Assembly: GCA_012798435.1 (NCBI GenBank)
Contig: JAAZNF010000061.1
Coordinates: 51,155 to 115,154, forward strand
Source of the DNA: Myxococcales bacterium
Lineage (GTDB): Bacteria > Myxococcota > B64-G9
Direction: 5' to 3'
DNA length: 64,000 nucleotides
Shown here: piece after piece, positions 54,621 through 61,634 of the stretch
Numbering within the stretch: the first letter of the stretch is position 1
How the letters are laid out: the number at the start of each line of letters is the position of its first letter
Program-made: the position numbers and the translations under genes
The notes under the pieces: model-generated
What the model was told of the DNA's origin: nothing
The model's database searches: none
The model's input: only the letters and a program-made list of their open reading frames with translations

Positions 54621-54979
54621 CTACAACCGGAAAACGTACAAACCGGAAACGAACCCGGCAAAGGGGCCAACCCCCTTGAACCCCAAGAAAAACCCCAACA
54701 GACGCTCCTGGCACATAAAAGAGACCAGAGACGTAGAGAAGAACAGTTCTGGCTGACTGGGCAAGTCACCTGAAAATCTGGGTGACTCCGGGGGCCAATT
54801 CCGGGGGGCAGGCCCCGGGGTTCCCGGTCCCAAGGGCCCAAGGTTTCCGAACATTTTCTGGAAGGTCTTTTTAGGGGGTTTTCCCTGGAAGAAGGTTTTT
54901 CGGTTTTTCTCTGTCAGCAGGTTTTCTTAGGGCCTTTACCCAGGAGCAGGTTTTCCGATCTTGTCTTTTTTGGGGGTCC

Positions 54980-54998
54980 AAGGAGGCCATGCCTCCTT
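54980..54998 (+). repeat. Inverted repeat carrying a Shine-Dalgarno and ATG
   Basis: AAGGAGGC-CAT-GCCTCCTT has perfect 8-bp arms and contains a consensus Shine-Dalgarno followed 2 nt later by an in-frame ATG (54989) that would extend PurM by 25 residues. It lies upstream of the purM promoter at 55028. Confidence 0.6.
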
Positions 54999-55027
54999 TT
55001 CAAATTCTTACGCCGCCAGGTCCTCCG

Positions 55028-55056
55028 TTGACTTGCGCGAATGGCTGGGATAGCTT
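55028..55056 (+). promoter_or_regulatory. Promoter giving a probable leaderless purM mRNA
   Basis: TTGACT, 17-nt spacer, TAGCTT; the -10 box ends 7 nt before the ATG at 55064, so transcription should begin at or next to the start codon. No Shine-Dalgarno precedes this ATG. Confidence 0.6.
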
Positions 55057-55063
55057 GCCGCGC

Positions 55064-56107
55064 ATGTCGCCGACCTACAAGGATGCCGGCGTGGACATCG
55101 ACGCCGGCGACCGCTTCGTGGAGAGCATCACCCCGCTGGCCGAGAGCACCTTCCGTCCGGGAGTGGTGGGATCGCTGGGCGGCTTCTCGGGGCTCTTCGC
55201 CCTGGACCGCAGCCGCTACCGCGACCCGCTGCTGGTCTCGGGCACCGACGGGGTGGGCACCAAGCTGAAGCTCGCCTTCCTGCTGGACCGCCACGACACG
55301 GTGGGCATCGATCTGGTGGCCATGAGCGTGAACGACGTGGTGGTCACCGGGGCCGAGCCGCTGTTTTTCCTCGACTACCTGGCCACCGGGCGGCTCGACC
55401 TGGCCCGCAGCAAGGCGGTGCTCTCGGGCATCGCCGAGGGCTGCCGCCAGGCCGGCTGCGCCTTGCTCGGCGGCGAGACCGCCGAGATGCCCGGCTTCTA
55501 CAAGGAGGGCGAGTACGACCTGGCCGGGTTCGCGGTGGGGGTGGTGGAGCGCGACCGGCTCATCCAGCCCTCGCGAGTGAGAAAGGGTGACGCGCTGCTC
55601 GGCTTCGCCTCCAGCGGTCTGCACTCGAACGGCTTCTCGCTGGTGCGGCGCATCGCGCTCGCTCCCGGACAGCCCCCGCTGGAGACGATCCCGCCGGGAT
55701 GGAAGTTCTCGCTGGGCGAGGAGCTGTTGCGCCCCACCCGCATCTACGTCAAGGCGGTGCTGGCGCTGCTCGAACGCTGCGACGTCCACGGGCTGGCCCA
55801 CATCACCGGCAGCGGCATCCCAGGGAACCTGCCCCGGGCCTTCCCGGCCGACCTGGCCCCGCGCCTGCGCCGCGGCAGCTGGCCGGTCCCGCCGGTGTTC
55901 TCCTGGCTGCAGCGGCAAGGCCAGGTCCCCGACGACGAGATGTGGCGCACCTTCAACCTGGGCCTGGGGATGATCGCGGTGCTGCCTGCCGCCGACGTCC
56001 CCCGCGCCCAGGAGCTGCTCGCCGGCCTTTCCATCGAGAGCTTCCCCGTGGGCGAGGTGGTGGAGCGGCCTTCTCCCGGACAGGACTTTCTGCTCGACCC
56101 GGCCTAG
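55064..56107 (+). CDS. purM: Phosphoribosylformylglycinamidine cyclo-ligase
   Basis: 347 residues, the usual length. ATP-dependent closure of FGAM to AIR in purine synthesis; cytosolic. Family landmarks: [12 protein letters not shown] at the N-terminus, [60 protein letters not shown] and [13 protein letters not shown]. The start at 55064 (MSPTYKDAG) fits the family N-terminus and a promoter 7 nt upstream; the ATG at 54989 would add a 25-residue extension not expected in PurM. Confidence 0.95.
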   Translation: MSPTYKDAGVDIDAGDRFVESITPLAESTFRPGVVGSLGGFSGLFALDRSRYRDPLLVSGTDGVGTKLKLAFLLDRHDTVGIDLVAMSVNDVVVTGAEPLFFLDYLATGRLDLARSKAVLSGIAEGCRQAGCALLGGETAEMPGFYKEGEYDLAGFAVGVVERDRLIQPSRVRKGDALLGFASSGLHSNGFSLVRRIALAPGQPPLETIPPGWKFSLGEELLRPTRIYVKAVLALLERCDVHGLAHITGSGIPGNLPRAFPADLAPRLRRGSWPVPPVFSWLQRQGQVPDDEMWRTFNLGLGMIAVLPAADVPRAQELLAGLSIESFPVGEVVERPSPGQDFLLDPA

Positions 56108-56137
56108 CGGCCCCGTCCCTGGCCCGAGGCGCCTGGC

Positions 56138-57580
56138 ATGGCAGGAACCAAGTTCTTCGACGTGGCGGTCATCGGCGTAGACCCGGCGGGGCTGCTGGCG
56201 GCAGGAAGGCTGGCCCGCAAAGGTTGCCGGGTGCTGGTGATCGGCCAGGGCGGAGGCCGGGACTTCTACCGCCTGGAGGAACGCGAGGTGCCGGCGTCGG
56301 TGGGCTGGCTGCCGCCCCGGGGTCACTCCCCCTGGCTGGACGAGCTGCTTTCCGAGCTCAACCTCGAGGACGCGGTGCGCCCGCTGGGAGAGCCGGCCCG
56401 CCCCGCGCTGCAGCTGATCACGCCCGCGGAGCGCCTGGATCTCGCGGCCGAAGAAGAGGCCCGGGAGGCGGAGCTTCGGCGGGCTTTCGCGAGCGACGGG
56501 GAGCGCCTGCGCGGCGCCCTGCAACGCCTGCTTGTGCTGGACCGCGATTTTCGCGCCGCCCTCGGCGAGCAGGAGGAGCTGCCGCCGGCGAGTTTCTGGT
56601 CCCGCCTGCTGCTGCGGCGCCGGCAGAAGAACCACCCGGCGGCGCTGCCCCCGGCGGAGGAGTTCCCCTTCGCGCTGCGCATGCTGCTGTGGGGCAACGA
56701 CTTCCTGAGCCGGCTACCGCCGGCCTCGCGCACCCCGGGCCTGGAGGCCCACCTCGCCGCGGCGCAGCTCGGCGGCTTGCGCCTGGTCGAGCGGCTGCGC
56801 ACGCACCTTCTCACCGCGCTCGAGAAACTCGGCGTCGACTGCCGCGAGAAGGCCGTGGTCGAGCACATCCGCTTCGATGGGCGGCGGGTGTGCGAGATCC
56901 ATTTGCTCTCGGACAGCGGCCAGTACCCGGTGGGCGCCGTGCTGTTCAACCTGCCCATCGGCGCCTGTACCAAGCTCCTTCCGCTCCACCGGCGCCACCG
57001 GCGCTTCGCCTCGCTGGCCGAGAGCGTGCGGCCCGCCCAGAGCATCTTCGGGATCGACCTGGTCGTCCCCCAGCATTCCTTGCCGCTGGGCCTGGGGAGC
57101 CTGGCCCTGGTGGTTCCCCCCAATAGCCCGGAGGGGCGGGAGGGGCTGCTGCGGGTGCAGCTCTCCATGTTCGACGCCAAGGCCAACCGCGTTCGCGTCA
57201 ACCTGTCCCGGCTGGTGCCCACCCTGGAGCGGGCGCGCGGCAACGAGTACCTGGGAACGGTGCAGAAGCAGATGCTCGAGGCCGCGGCCTGGCTCATCCC
57301 CTTCCTCTCGGAGCATCAGCTGGCCCGCTCCAGCCCCTACTGGACCTCGCTGGCGCCGGCCGAGGATCCGGCCTCCCCCTGGGAGATCGACTCGGTGATC
57401 GAGACCGAGCACGAGATCTTCCCGGGGGGCGCGGTGCTCCCGGTGCGGACCATGTACAAAAATGTCTTCTTCAGCGGCCCGGAGGTGCTTCCGGGGATGG
57501 GGGTCGGCGGCGCCGCGCTGGCCGCGCGGCAGGCGGCGCGGGCCGTCGGCGAGACCGTGGGCCACCGCCAGCTCCTATGA
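56138..57580 (+). CDS. FAD-dependent oxidoreductase-like protein
   Basis: 480 residues. N-terminal Rossmann beta-alpha-beta for a dinucleotide (DVAVIGVDPAGLLAAGRLARKGCRVLVIG), followed by a long helical insertion and a C-terminal region with FFSGPEVLPGMGVGGAALAARQAA, the terminal FAD-contact block seen in phytoene-desaturase/amine-oxidase-like proteins. The glycine motif is GxDxxG rather than GxGxxG: Asp replaces the second Gly, which may weaken or alter cofactor binding. Substrate unknown. 30 nt after purM. Confidence 0.72.
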   Translation: MAGTKFFDVAVIGVDPAGLLAAGRLARKGCRVLVIGQGGGRDFYRLEEREVPASVGWLPPRGHSPWLDELLSELNLEDAVRPLGEPARPALQLITPAERLDLAAEEEAREAELRRAFASDGERLRGALQRLLVLDRDFRAALGEQEELPPASFWSRLLLRRRQKNHPAALPPAEEFPFALRMLLWGNDFLSRLPPASRTPGLEAHLAAAQLGGLRLVERLRTHLLTALEKLGVDCREKAVVEHIRFDGRRVCEIHLLSDSGQYPVGAVLFNLPIGACTKLLPLHRRHRRFASLAESVRPAQSIFGIDLVVPQHSLPLGLGSLALVVPPNSPEGREGLLRVQLSMFDAKANRVRVNLSRLVPTLERARGNEYLGTVQKQMLEAAAWLIPFLSEHQLARSSPYWTSLAPAEDPASPWEIDSVIETEHEIFPGGAVLPVRTMYKNVFFSGPEVLPGMGVGGAALAARQAARAVGETVGHRQLL

Positions 57581-57593
57581 CCCTCTTGCCCCT

Positions 57594-57622
57594 TTGACAG
57601 GCGAGGGGCGGGCCACTACCAT
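57594..57622 (+). promoter_or_regulatory. Promoter giving a probable leaderless mRNA
   Basis: TTGACA, 17-nt spacer, TACCAT; the -10 box ends 6 nt before the ATG at 57629. No Shine-Dalgarno is present. Confidence 0.6.
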
Positions 57623-57628
57623 CGATCT

Positions 57629-58132
57629 ATGACCGAGCCGCCTCCCCACCCCGTCCATGTGCTGCGGCTGGGGCTCAAGCACGTCTCGCTCGGCGAGTTC
57701 ATCCGCCACGACGAGCTGCTCCTGCACAGCGCGCTCATCCGGGAAACCAGCGTCGAGGAGCGGGACGACCTGGCCCACGGCGCCGAGGTCTCGGCGGTCG
57801 CGGAGGACGAGGTGCTGCTCCAGGAGGGCGTCTCGGCCCCGCGCCCGGCCCTGGTCCTGGAAGGAGGCGTCCGGCTGACCCTCAAGGATGGCATGGTGGA
57901 CGTGGCCTTTCTGACCAAGGGAGACGTCTTCGGTCTGGACGCGCTGGGGCTTTCCGAGGGAACCCCCGCGGCCACCGGAGGACCGGGTGGGGCCAAGGTG
58001 GCCTGGCTCGAGGTCGGACGCGTGCGGCGGCTCCTCTCGATGCACCCCGAAACCGCCACCGCCCTGGAGCAAGCCGCCGAGAAACGCATGAACCGGGCCA
58101 ACGAAGGCAGCGACCTGTTCGATCGATTCTAG
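57629..58132 (+). CDS. Cyclic-nucleotide-binding-like (CRP-fold) domain protein
   Basis: 167 residues. The layout resembles a single cNMP-binding beta-roll: AEVSAVAEDEVLLQEGVSAPRPALVLEGGVRLTL, then FLTKGDVFGLDALGL and a C-terminal helix (VGRVRRLLSMHPETATALEQAAEKRM). The usual phosphate-binding cassette (GExxxxxxxxxRxA) is degenerate, so ligand binding is doubtful. No DNA-binding domain follows, so it is not a CRP-type regulator by itself. Start ATG 57629 at the end of a promoter. Confidence 0.6.
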   Translation: MTEPPPHPVHVLRLGLKHVSLGEFIRHDELLLHSALIRETSVEERDDLAHGAEVSAVAEDEVLLQEGVSAPRPALVLEGGVRLTLKDGMVDVAFLTKGDVFGLDALGLSEGTPAATGGPGGAKVAWLEVGRVRRLLSMHPETATALEQAAEKRMNRANEGSDLFDRF

Positions 58133-58154
58133 CGGGCGGCGGAGGACAAAGTCA

Positions 58155-58712
58155 TTGTGGGCCGTCATCCTGGTGTTCGTCTTTCTCATGATCCTGGCCC
58201 TGTCCTCGGTGTTCGCCCTGGCGCAAAGCCGCGTCCCGGTGGTGCGCACGCCCACGCAGCACCTCGACGCCATCACCACGGCGCTCGCTCTGGCGCCGGG
58301 ATCGCTGGTGGTGGACGCGGGCTGCGCCGACGGACGGTTGCTGCGCAGCCTGTGCCGGCGTGAGGGCGTGCGGGGTCTGGGGCTGGAACTCAACGGCGGC
58401 GTCTGGCTGTGGGCCTGGGCCAGGACGCGGCTTTCCCCGGTGCGGGATCGCGTCCGCATCCGCTGGGCCGACCTGTTCCGCCAGGACTTCGAAGAGGCGG
58501 ACCTGGTGTACGCCTTCCTCATGCCTCACCTGCTGCCCCGTCTGTACGACAAATGTGCCGAGGAAATGCGGCCCGGATCCCTGCTCGCGACGTACCTCTT
58601 CGAAGTGCCCGGGCGCGATCCCGAGCGGGTGATCCTCCTCGGAAAAAGGAAAGATCCGCTCCACATCTACCGCCTCGAGAGAGCCGCTTCCCCGGACCGG
58701 CCAAAAACTTGA
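58155..58712 (+). CDS. Membrane-anchored class I SAM methyltransferase-like protein
   Basis: 185 residues. N-terminal TM helix (about 2-22) then a small methyltransferase fold: VVDAGCADGRLLRSLCRR (motif I), GLELNGG with the acidic end of beta 2, RIRWADLF, and EADLVYAFLMPHLLPRLYDKC. TTG start at 58155 preceded by GGAGG; 22 nt after the CRP-fold gene. The substrate is unknown; the membrane anchor and small size suggest a lipid or membrane protein target (inference). Confidence 0.72.
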   Translation: MWAVILVFVFLMILALSSVFALAQSRVPVVRTPTQHLDAITTALALAPGSLVVDAGCADGRLLRSLCRREGVRGLGLELNGGVWLWAWARTRLSPVRDRVRIRWADLFRQDFEEADLVYAFLMPHLLPRLYDKCAEEMRPGSLLATYLFEVPGRDPERVILLGKRKDPLHIYRLERAASPDRPKT

Positions 58713-58737
58713 CGGGGTAGCCAAGCGAAGTTATCGT
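58709..58737 (+). promoter_or_regulatory. Sigma-70-type promoter of the 88-residue gene
   Basis: TTGACG, 17-nt spacer, TATCGT; the -35 overlaps the stop codon of the methyltransferase gene and the -10 lies 84 nt before ATG 58822. Confidence 0.55.
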
Positions 58738-58821
58738 GAGCCTGTCGGGCCGGTGGAGAAACCGCTCGCGCCCAGTATCCATGCGGGTTTGCGGCGTTCT
58801 CCCGGTTCGCAGGAGGGATTC

Positions 58822-59088
58822 ATGGGCATCCGCGCGAGGACACGATCGGCAACCCGCAGCCGCCTGCTGGAAGGGCTCTCCACGGCCGAAGCCCAGCTGC
58901 TGCGAATGAAGCATGGTTGGGGCGAGGACCTGGACGAGCCGGTGGGCCAACCGGCGGCCTCTCTATCGGCGGAGTGTCGCCGCCGTGTCATGCAGATCGA
59001 GGATCGGGTGCTCGCCCGCGCCCGCGGCGAGGACCTCGACGAAGGTTCGGTAAAAAGCAAGATCATCCGCCGCCTCCGCAAACGCTAA
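58822..59088 (+). CDS. Small basic helical protein of unknown function
   Basis: 88 residues, Arg-rich (MGIRARTRSATRSRLLEG), ending SKIIRRLRKR. The motif GEDLDE occurs twice (GWGEDLDEPV and ARGEDLDEGS), about 40 residues apart, suggesting an internal duplication. AGGAGGG precedes ATG 58822; the track's 58753 start is unlikely. Own promoter at 58709. I recognise no family. Confidence 0.65.
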   Translation: MGIRARTRSATRSRLLEGLSTAEAQLLRMKHGWGEDLDEPVGQPAASLSAECRRRVMQIEDRVLARARGEDLDEGSVKSKIIRRLRKR

Positions 59089-59131
59089 CTATTCATATAG
59101 TATAGATTTTTTCTGTTATTGCTCGACCAGC

Positions 59132-59151
59132 GGTGTTCCTTAGGAAACACC
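59132..59151. promoter_or_regulatory. Imperfect 20-bp dyad, possible operator
   Basis: GGTGTTCCTTAGGAAACACC has GGTGTT/AACACC outer arms and a TTCCT-T-AGGAA core. No regulator can be assigned. Confidence 0.3.
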
Positions 59152-59320
59152 AGGCTTGCCCCATCCGGGGTGCCACCCACACCGGTTTTAGAAATTTTTC
59201 ACATTCTTTTCAATTGGTTGAGCTTTTCCAGCGCGACCGTCAGCACGGCTACCATATAAATTTAACTTTTATTTCAATCAGTTATGTATTAGCGCGGCTG
59301 GGGACAGGCCCCATGGGCGG

Positions 59321-59351
59321 TTGACATGGATCGCAGCTTGTGATTTACGAT
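59321..59351 (+). promoter_or_regulatory. Possible promoter of the tandem exported-protein genes
   Basis: TTGACA, a long 19-nt spacer, TACGAT, about 45 nt before ATG 59397. The spacing is suboptimal. Confidence 0.3.
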
Positions 59352-59396
59352 CCTGTTCATTCAGATGAGCACACCCATTCCCCCAAGGGAGGGTCC

Positions 59397-61634
59397 ATGC
59401 CGCGAATCGTCGTAACGGTCGCCCTGCTTCTCTCCTTTTCAAAAATCCTTGCCGCCGATGACCTTACCCCGGTCAAACTCCCCGACCTGGGCGAGAGCCG
59501 CCTGGTCCTCCCGTGGGGTGATTTCAAGGGCCTCATCGAGCGCCTGCTGGAACGCGCCACCCCTCCCCCGGCCGACGAGAACCTCCCCGAGTACGCCCTG
59601 TCCGAGGTGCGCCTGTCCGGCGTGCTCTCGGGTGGCAGCGCCCGCATGGAGGCCCGACTCACCGTCCACGTGCTGAAGCCGAAAGGCTCCGTGCTGGTCC
59701 CGGTGGCCCCGCCCGATCTACCGCTGGCCCAGGCCACCGTGGAGGGCAAACCCGCGGCCATCACCTCCGAGAAGGCCATGCAGTGCCTCATCCTCCCGGC
59801 CGGCCCGCGCGCCTACGGTGTCACGCTCACCTTCTACGCCCAGGTGGACAACTCCGAGGGGCCGTCGGCCATCACCTTCCCGGTGCCGGAGGCGCCGGTG
59901 GCCACCCTCGAGTTCTTCGTGCCGCAGAAGAACCTCCAGTTCAGCCTCCAGCCGCGCGGGCACGTCGAGACCCGCGAGGAGGCGCGCGGCAGCCAGGCCT
60001 ATGCCGTGTTGCCCGCCGGCCAGACCACCACCCTCTCCTGGGGCGAAAAGATCATCGAGGAGAAGGGCCAGCGCGCCACCGAGGAGGTCACCGTCTCCAC
60101 CCTGGTCACGGTGGGCGAGGACTCGCTCAAGTTTATCTCCACCTTGAGCTACCGCATCCGGCGGGGCGCGGTGCGCAACCTGTCCTTCGAGCTTCCCGCA
60201 GACGTCACCATCACCGCGGTCACCGGCACCGGCACCCAACCCTTCACGACCGAGGAGGCGGGCGCCAAGCGCCGGGTGGAGGTAGGGCTCAACTTCGACG
60301 TCAAGGGCAGCTACCAGCTCTCCGTCGCCTACGAACGTTCGCGGCGCGAGGCCGCCGGCAGCGAGACGCTGCCGGTGCTCTCGGTCAGCTCCGCCGTGCG
60401 TCAGATCACCCAGATCGGCGTGGCCGCCCCCAGCCAGATGGAGGTGGCCGTCGACGAGGCCAACCTCAAGGACATGCGGCCCATCGACGTGGAGGAGCTT
60501 CCGGCCGAAATCGCCGCGGTGTCGGCGCAGCCCATCCTGTTCGCCTTCTCCTCGGTGCGCCGGGAGTTCGTGCTTCCCTTGCGCGTCACCACCCACCCGC
60601 CCAGCCCGGTGCTGGCCGCTTCCATCCCGGTGGCTCGCCTGGACACGCTGGTCACCCGCGAAGGGGCGCAGGTCACCCGCGCCGTCTACCACGTGACCAA
60701 TTCCAGCATGCAGTTCCTGCGCCTTTCGCTGCCCACCGGGGCGGCCCTGTGGAGCGTTCGGGTGAGTGGCCGCCCGGTGAAGCCCGCCCGGGACGAGTCC
60801 GACGGTAGCGTGCTCATCCCGCTCGAGATGCGCCGCGCGGGTCCGGGAGTGCAACCCGCCTTCCCGGTCGAGATCCTGTACCAGGTCGCGGGCAAGCCCG
60901 TGTCCGGCCAGCTGGGACGCCTCACGTTCTCGGCCCCCACCCAGAACGTCAACACAAACCGCATGGAATGGCGCCTGCACCTGCCCGAGGGCTTCCGCTA
61001 CACGCACTTCTGCGGCGACTTCGTGGTACCGCGCGGCGGACATCTGGACCTCGTTGCGAGCGACAACGCGCTCGCGCTCGGCTCGACGAACGCCCTGGCG
61101 GGGCCGGACGGGAAGGAGCAGTATGCCCCGGTTCAGCAGAAGGTCATGCCGCTCAAGCGCGCGGCCATGGAAAACGCCATCGCCATCGACGACCTGCGCC
61201 TGCAGGCGGCGGAGCAGCAGGGGTTCTCGCGCGGGCTTCTGCCCATCGAGGTCAACGTGGACTTCTCGGGCATCGAGGTGCCGGCGAACCGGCTGGTGGT
61301 CGCGGCCGGGCAGGGCGGGGAGTTTCGGCTGTGGTATTTCTCCGCCACGCTCCTCGACCTCGCCCATCGTGCCGCCCAGGCCTGCATCCTGGTCCTCGCT
61401 TTCGTGCTGCTGCTCGCGGTGTACACGCTGGCCCGCACCGGCCGCTTCGGCATGAACCGGCTGCGCTGGACGTTGCTGATACTCTCGTTCGCCGGGCTGG
61501 TTCTGCTGCACCTGCTTTTCGACATGTGGGTGCCCAACCCGCCACTGGCCTTCGCCATCGCCGGGGCGGTGCTCGTCCTCAACCGCCTGGTGGCCTGGAT
61601 GGCGGCCCGGCGCAACCCCGAGGCCGCCCGATGA
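59397..61634 (+). CDS. Large exported membrane-anchored beta-rich protein, paralogue A
   Basis: 745 residues. Signal peptide (MPRIVVTVALLLSFSKILAA), a long extracytoplasmic beta-rich region (about 25-660) with no catalytic motif seen, and three C-terminal TM helices (about 662-735). Shares a clear plan with the next gene: an opening LxDL...W(G/D)xxKxxxEx block, the AVYxVxNxxxQFLRLxLP...LWSxRVxxRPVKP block and a C-terminal membrane module. GGGAGG precedes ATG 59397. The stop overlaps the next start (ATGA). Function unknown; likely two subunits of one envelope complex. Confidence 0.82.
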   Translation: MPRIVVTVALLLSFSKILAADDLTPVKLPDLGESRLVLPWGDFKGLIERLLERATPPPADENLPEYALSEVRLSGVLSGGSARMEARLTVHVLKPKGSVLVPVAPPDLPLAQATVEGKPAAITSEKAMQCLILPAGPRAYGVTLTFYAQVDNSEGPSAITFPVPEAPVATLEFFVPQKNLQFSLQPRGHVETREEARGSQAYAVLPAGQTTTLSWGEKIIEEKGQRATEEVTVSTLVTVGEDSLKFISTLSYRIRRGAVRNLSFELPADVTITAVTGTGTQPFTTEEAGAKRRVEVGLNFDVKGSYQLSVAYERSRREAAGSETLPVLSVSSAVRQITQIGVAAPSQMEVAVDEANLKDMRPIDVEELPAEIAAVSAQPILFAFSSVRREFVLPLRVTTHPPSPVLAASIPVARLDTLVTREGAQVTRAVYHVTNSSMQFLRLSLPTGAALWSVRVSGRPVKPARDESDGSVLIPLEMRRAGPGVQPAFPVEILYQVAGKPVSGQLGRLTFSAPTQNVNTNRMEWRLHLPEGFRYTHFCGDFVVPRGGHLDLVASDNALALGSTNALAGPDGKEQYAPVQQKVMPLKRAAMENAIAIDDLRLQAAEQQGFSRGLLPIEVNVDFSGIEVPANRLVVAAGQGGEFRLWYFSATLLDLAHRAAQACILVLAFVLLLAVYTLARTGRFGMNRLRWTLLILSFAGLVLLHLLFDMWVPNPPLAFAIAGAVLVLNRLVAWMAARRNPEAAR

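Larger units (their letters stand above)
54572..55063. other. 492-bp divergent intergenic region of odd composition
   Basis: No credible gene. The left half of the plus strand is A/C-rich (caagaaaaacccc), the right half is G/T-rich with repeated GGTTTT(T)C words, including two identical agcaggttttc at 54916 and 54945, so the skew is mirrored about position 54800. Contains the mmdA promoter at the left end, and a palindromic Shine-Dalgarno/ATG and the purM promoter at the right end. ORFs called here on both strands are low-complexity shadows. Confidence 0.7.
59089..59396. other. 308-bp A/T-richer gap with no supported gene
   Basis: Contains a T-tract downstream of the 88-residue gene, the dyad at 59132-59151 and a possible promoter at 59321-59351. 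The 63-residue ORF at 59133 lacks a Shine-Dalgarno and coding-like codon usage, so it is not annotated. Confidence 0.65.

Noticed and set aside
54914-56635. 573-residue minus ORF opposite purM
   Set aside because: Gln/His/Arg-rich antisense shadow of purM and the FAD-type gene.
59133-59324. 63-residue ORF MFLRKHQACPI...
   Set aside because: No Shine-Dalgarno, codon use unlike neighbours, lies over a dyad in an A/T-richer gap.
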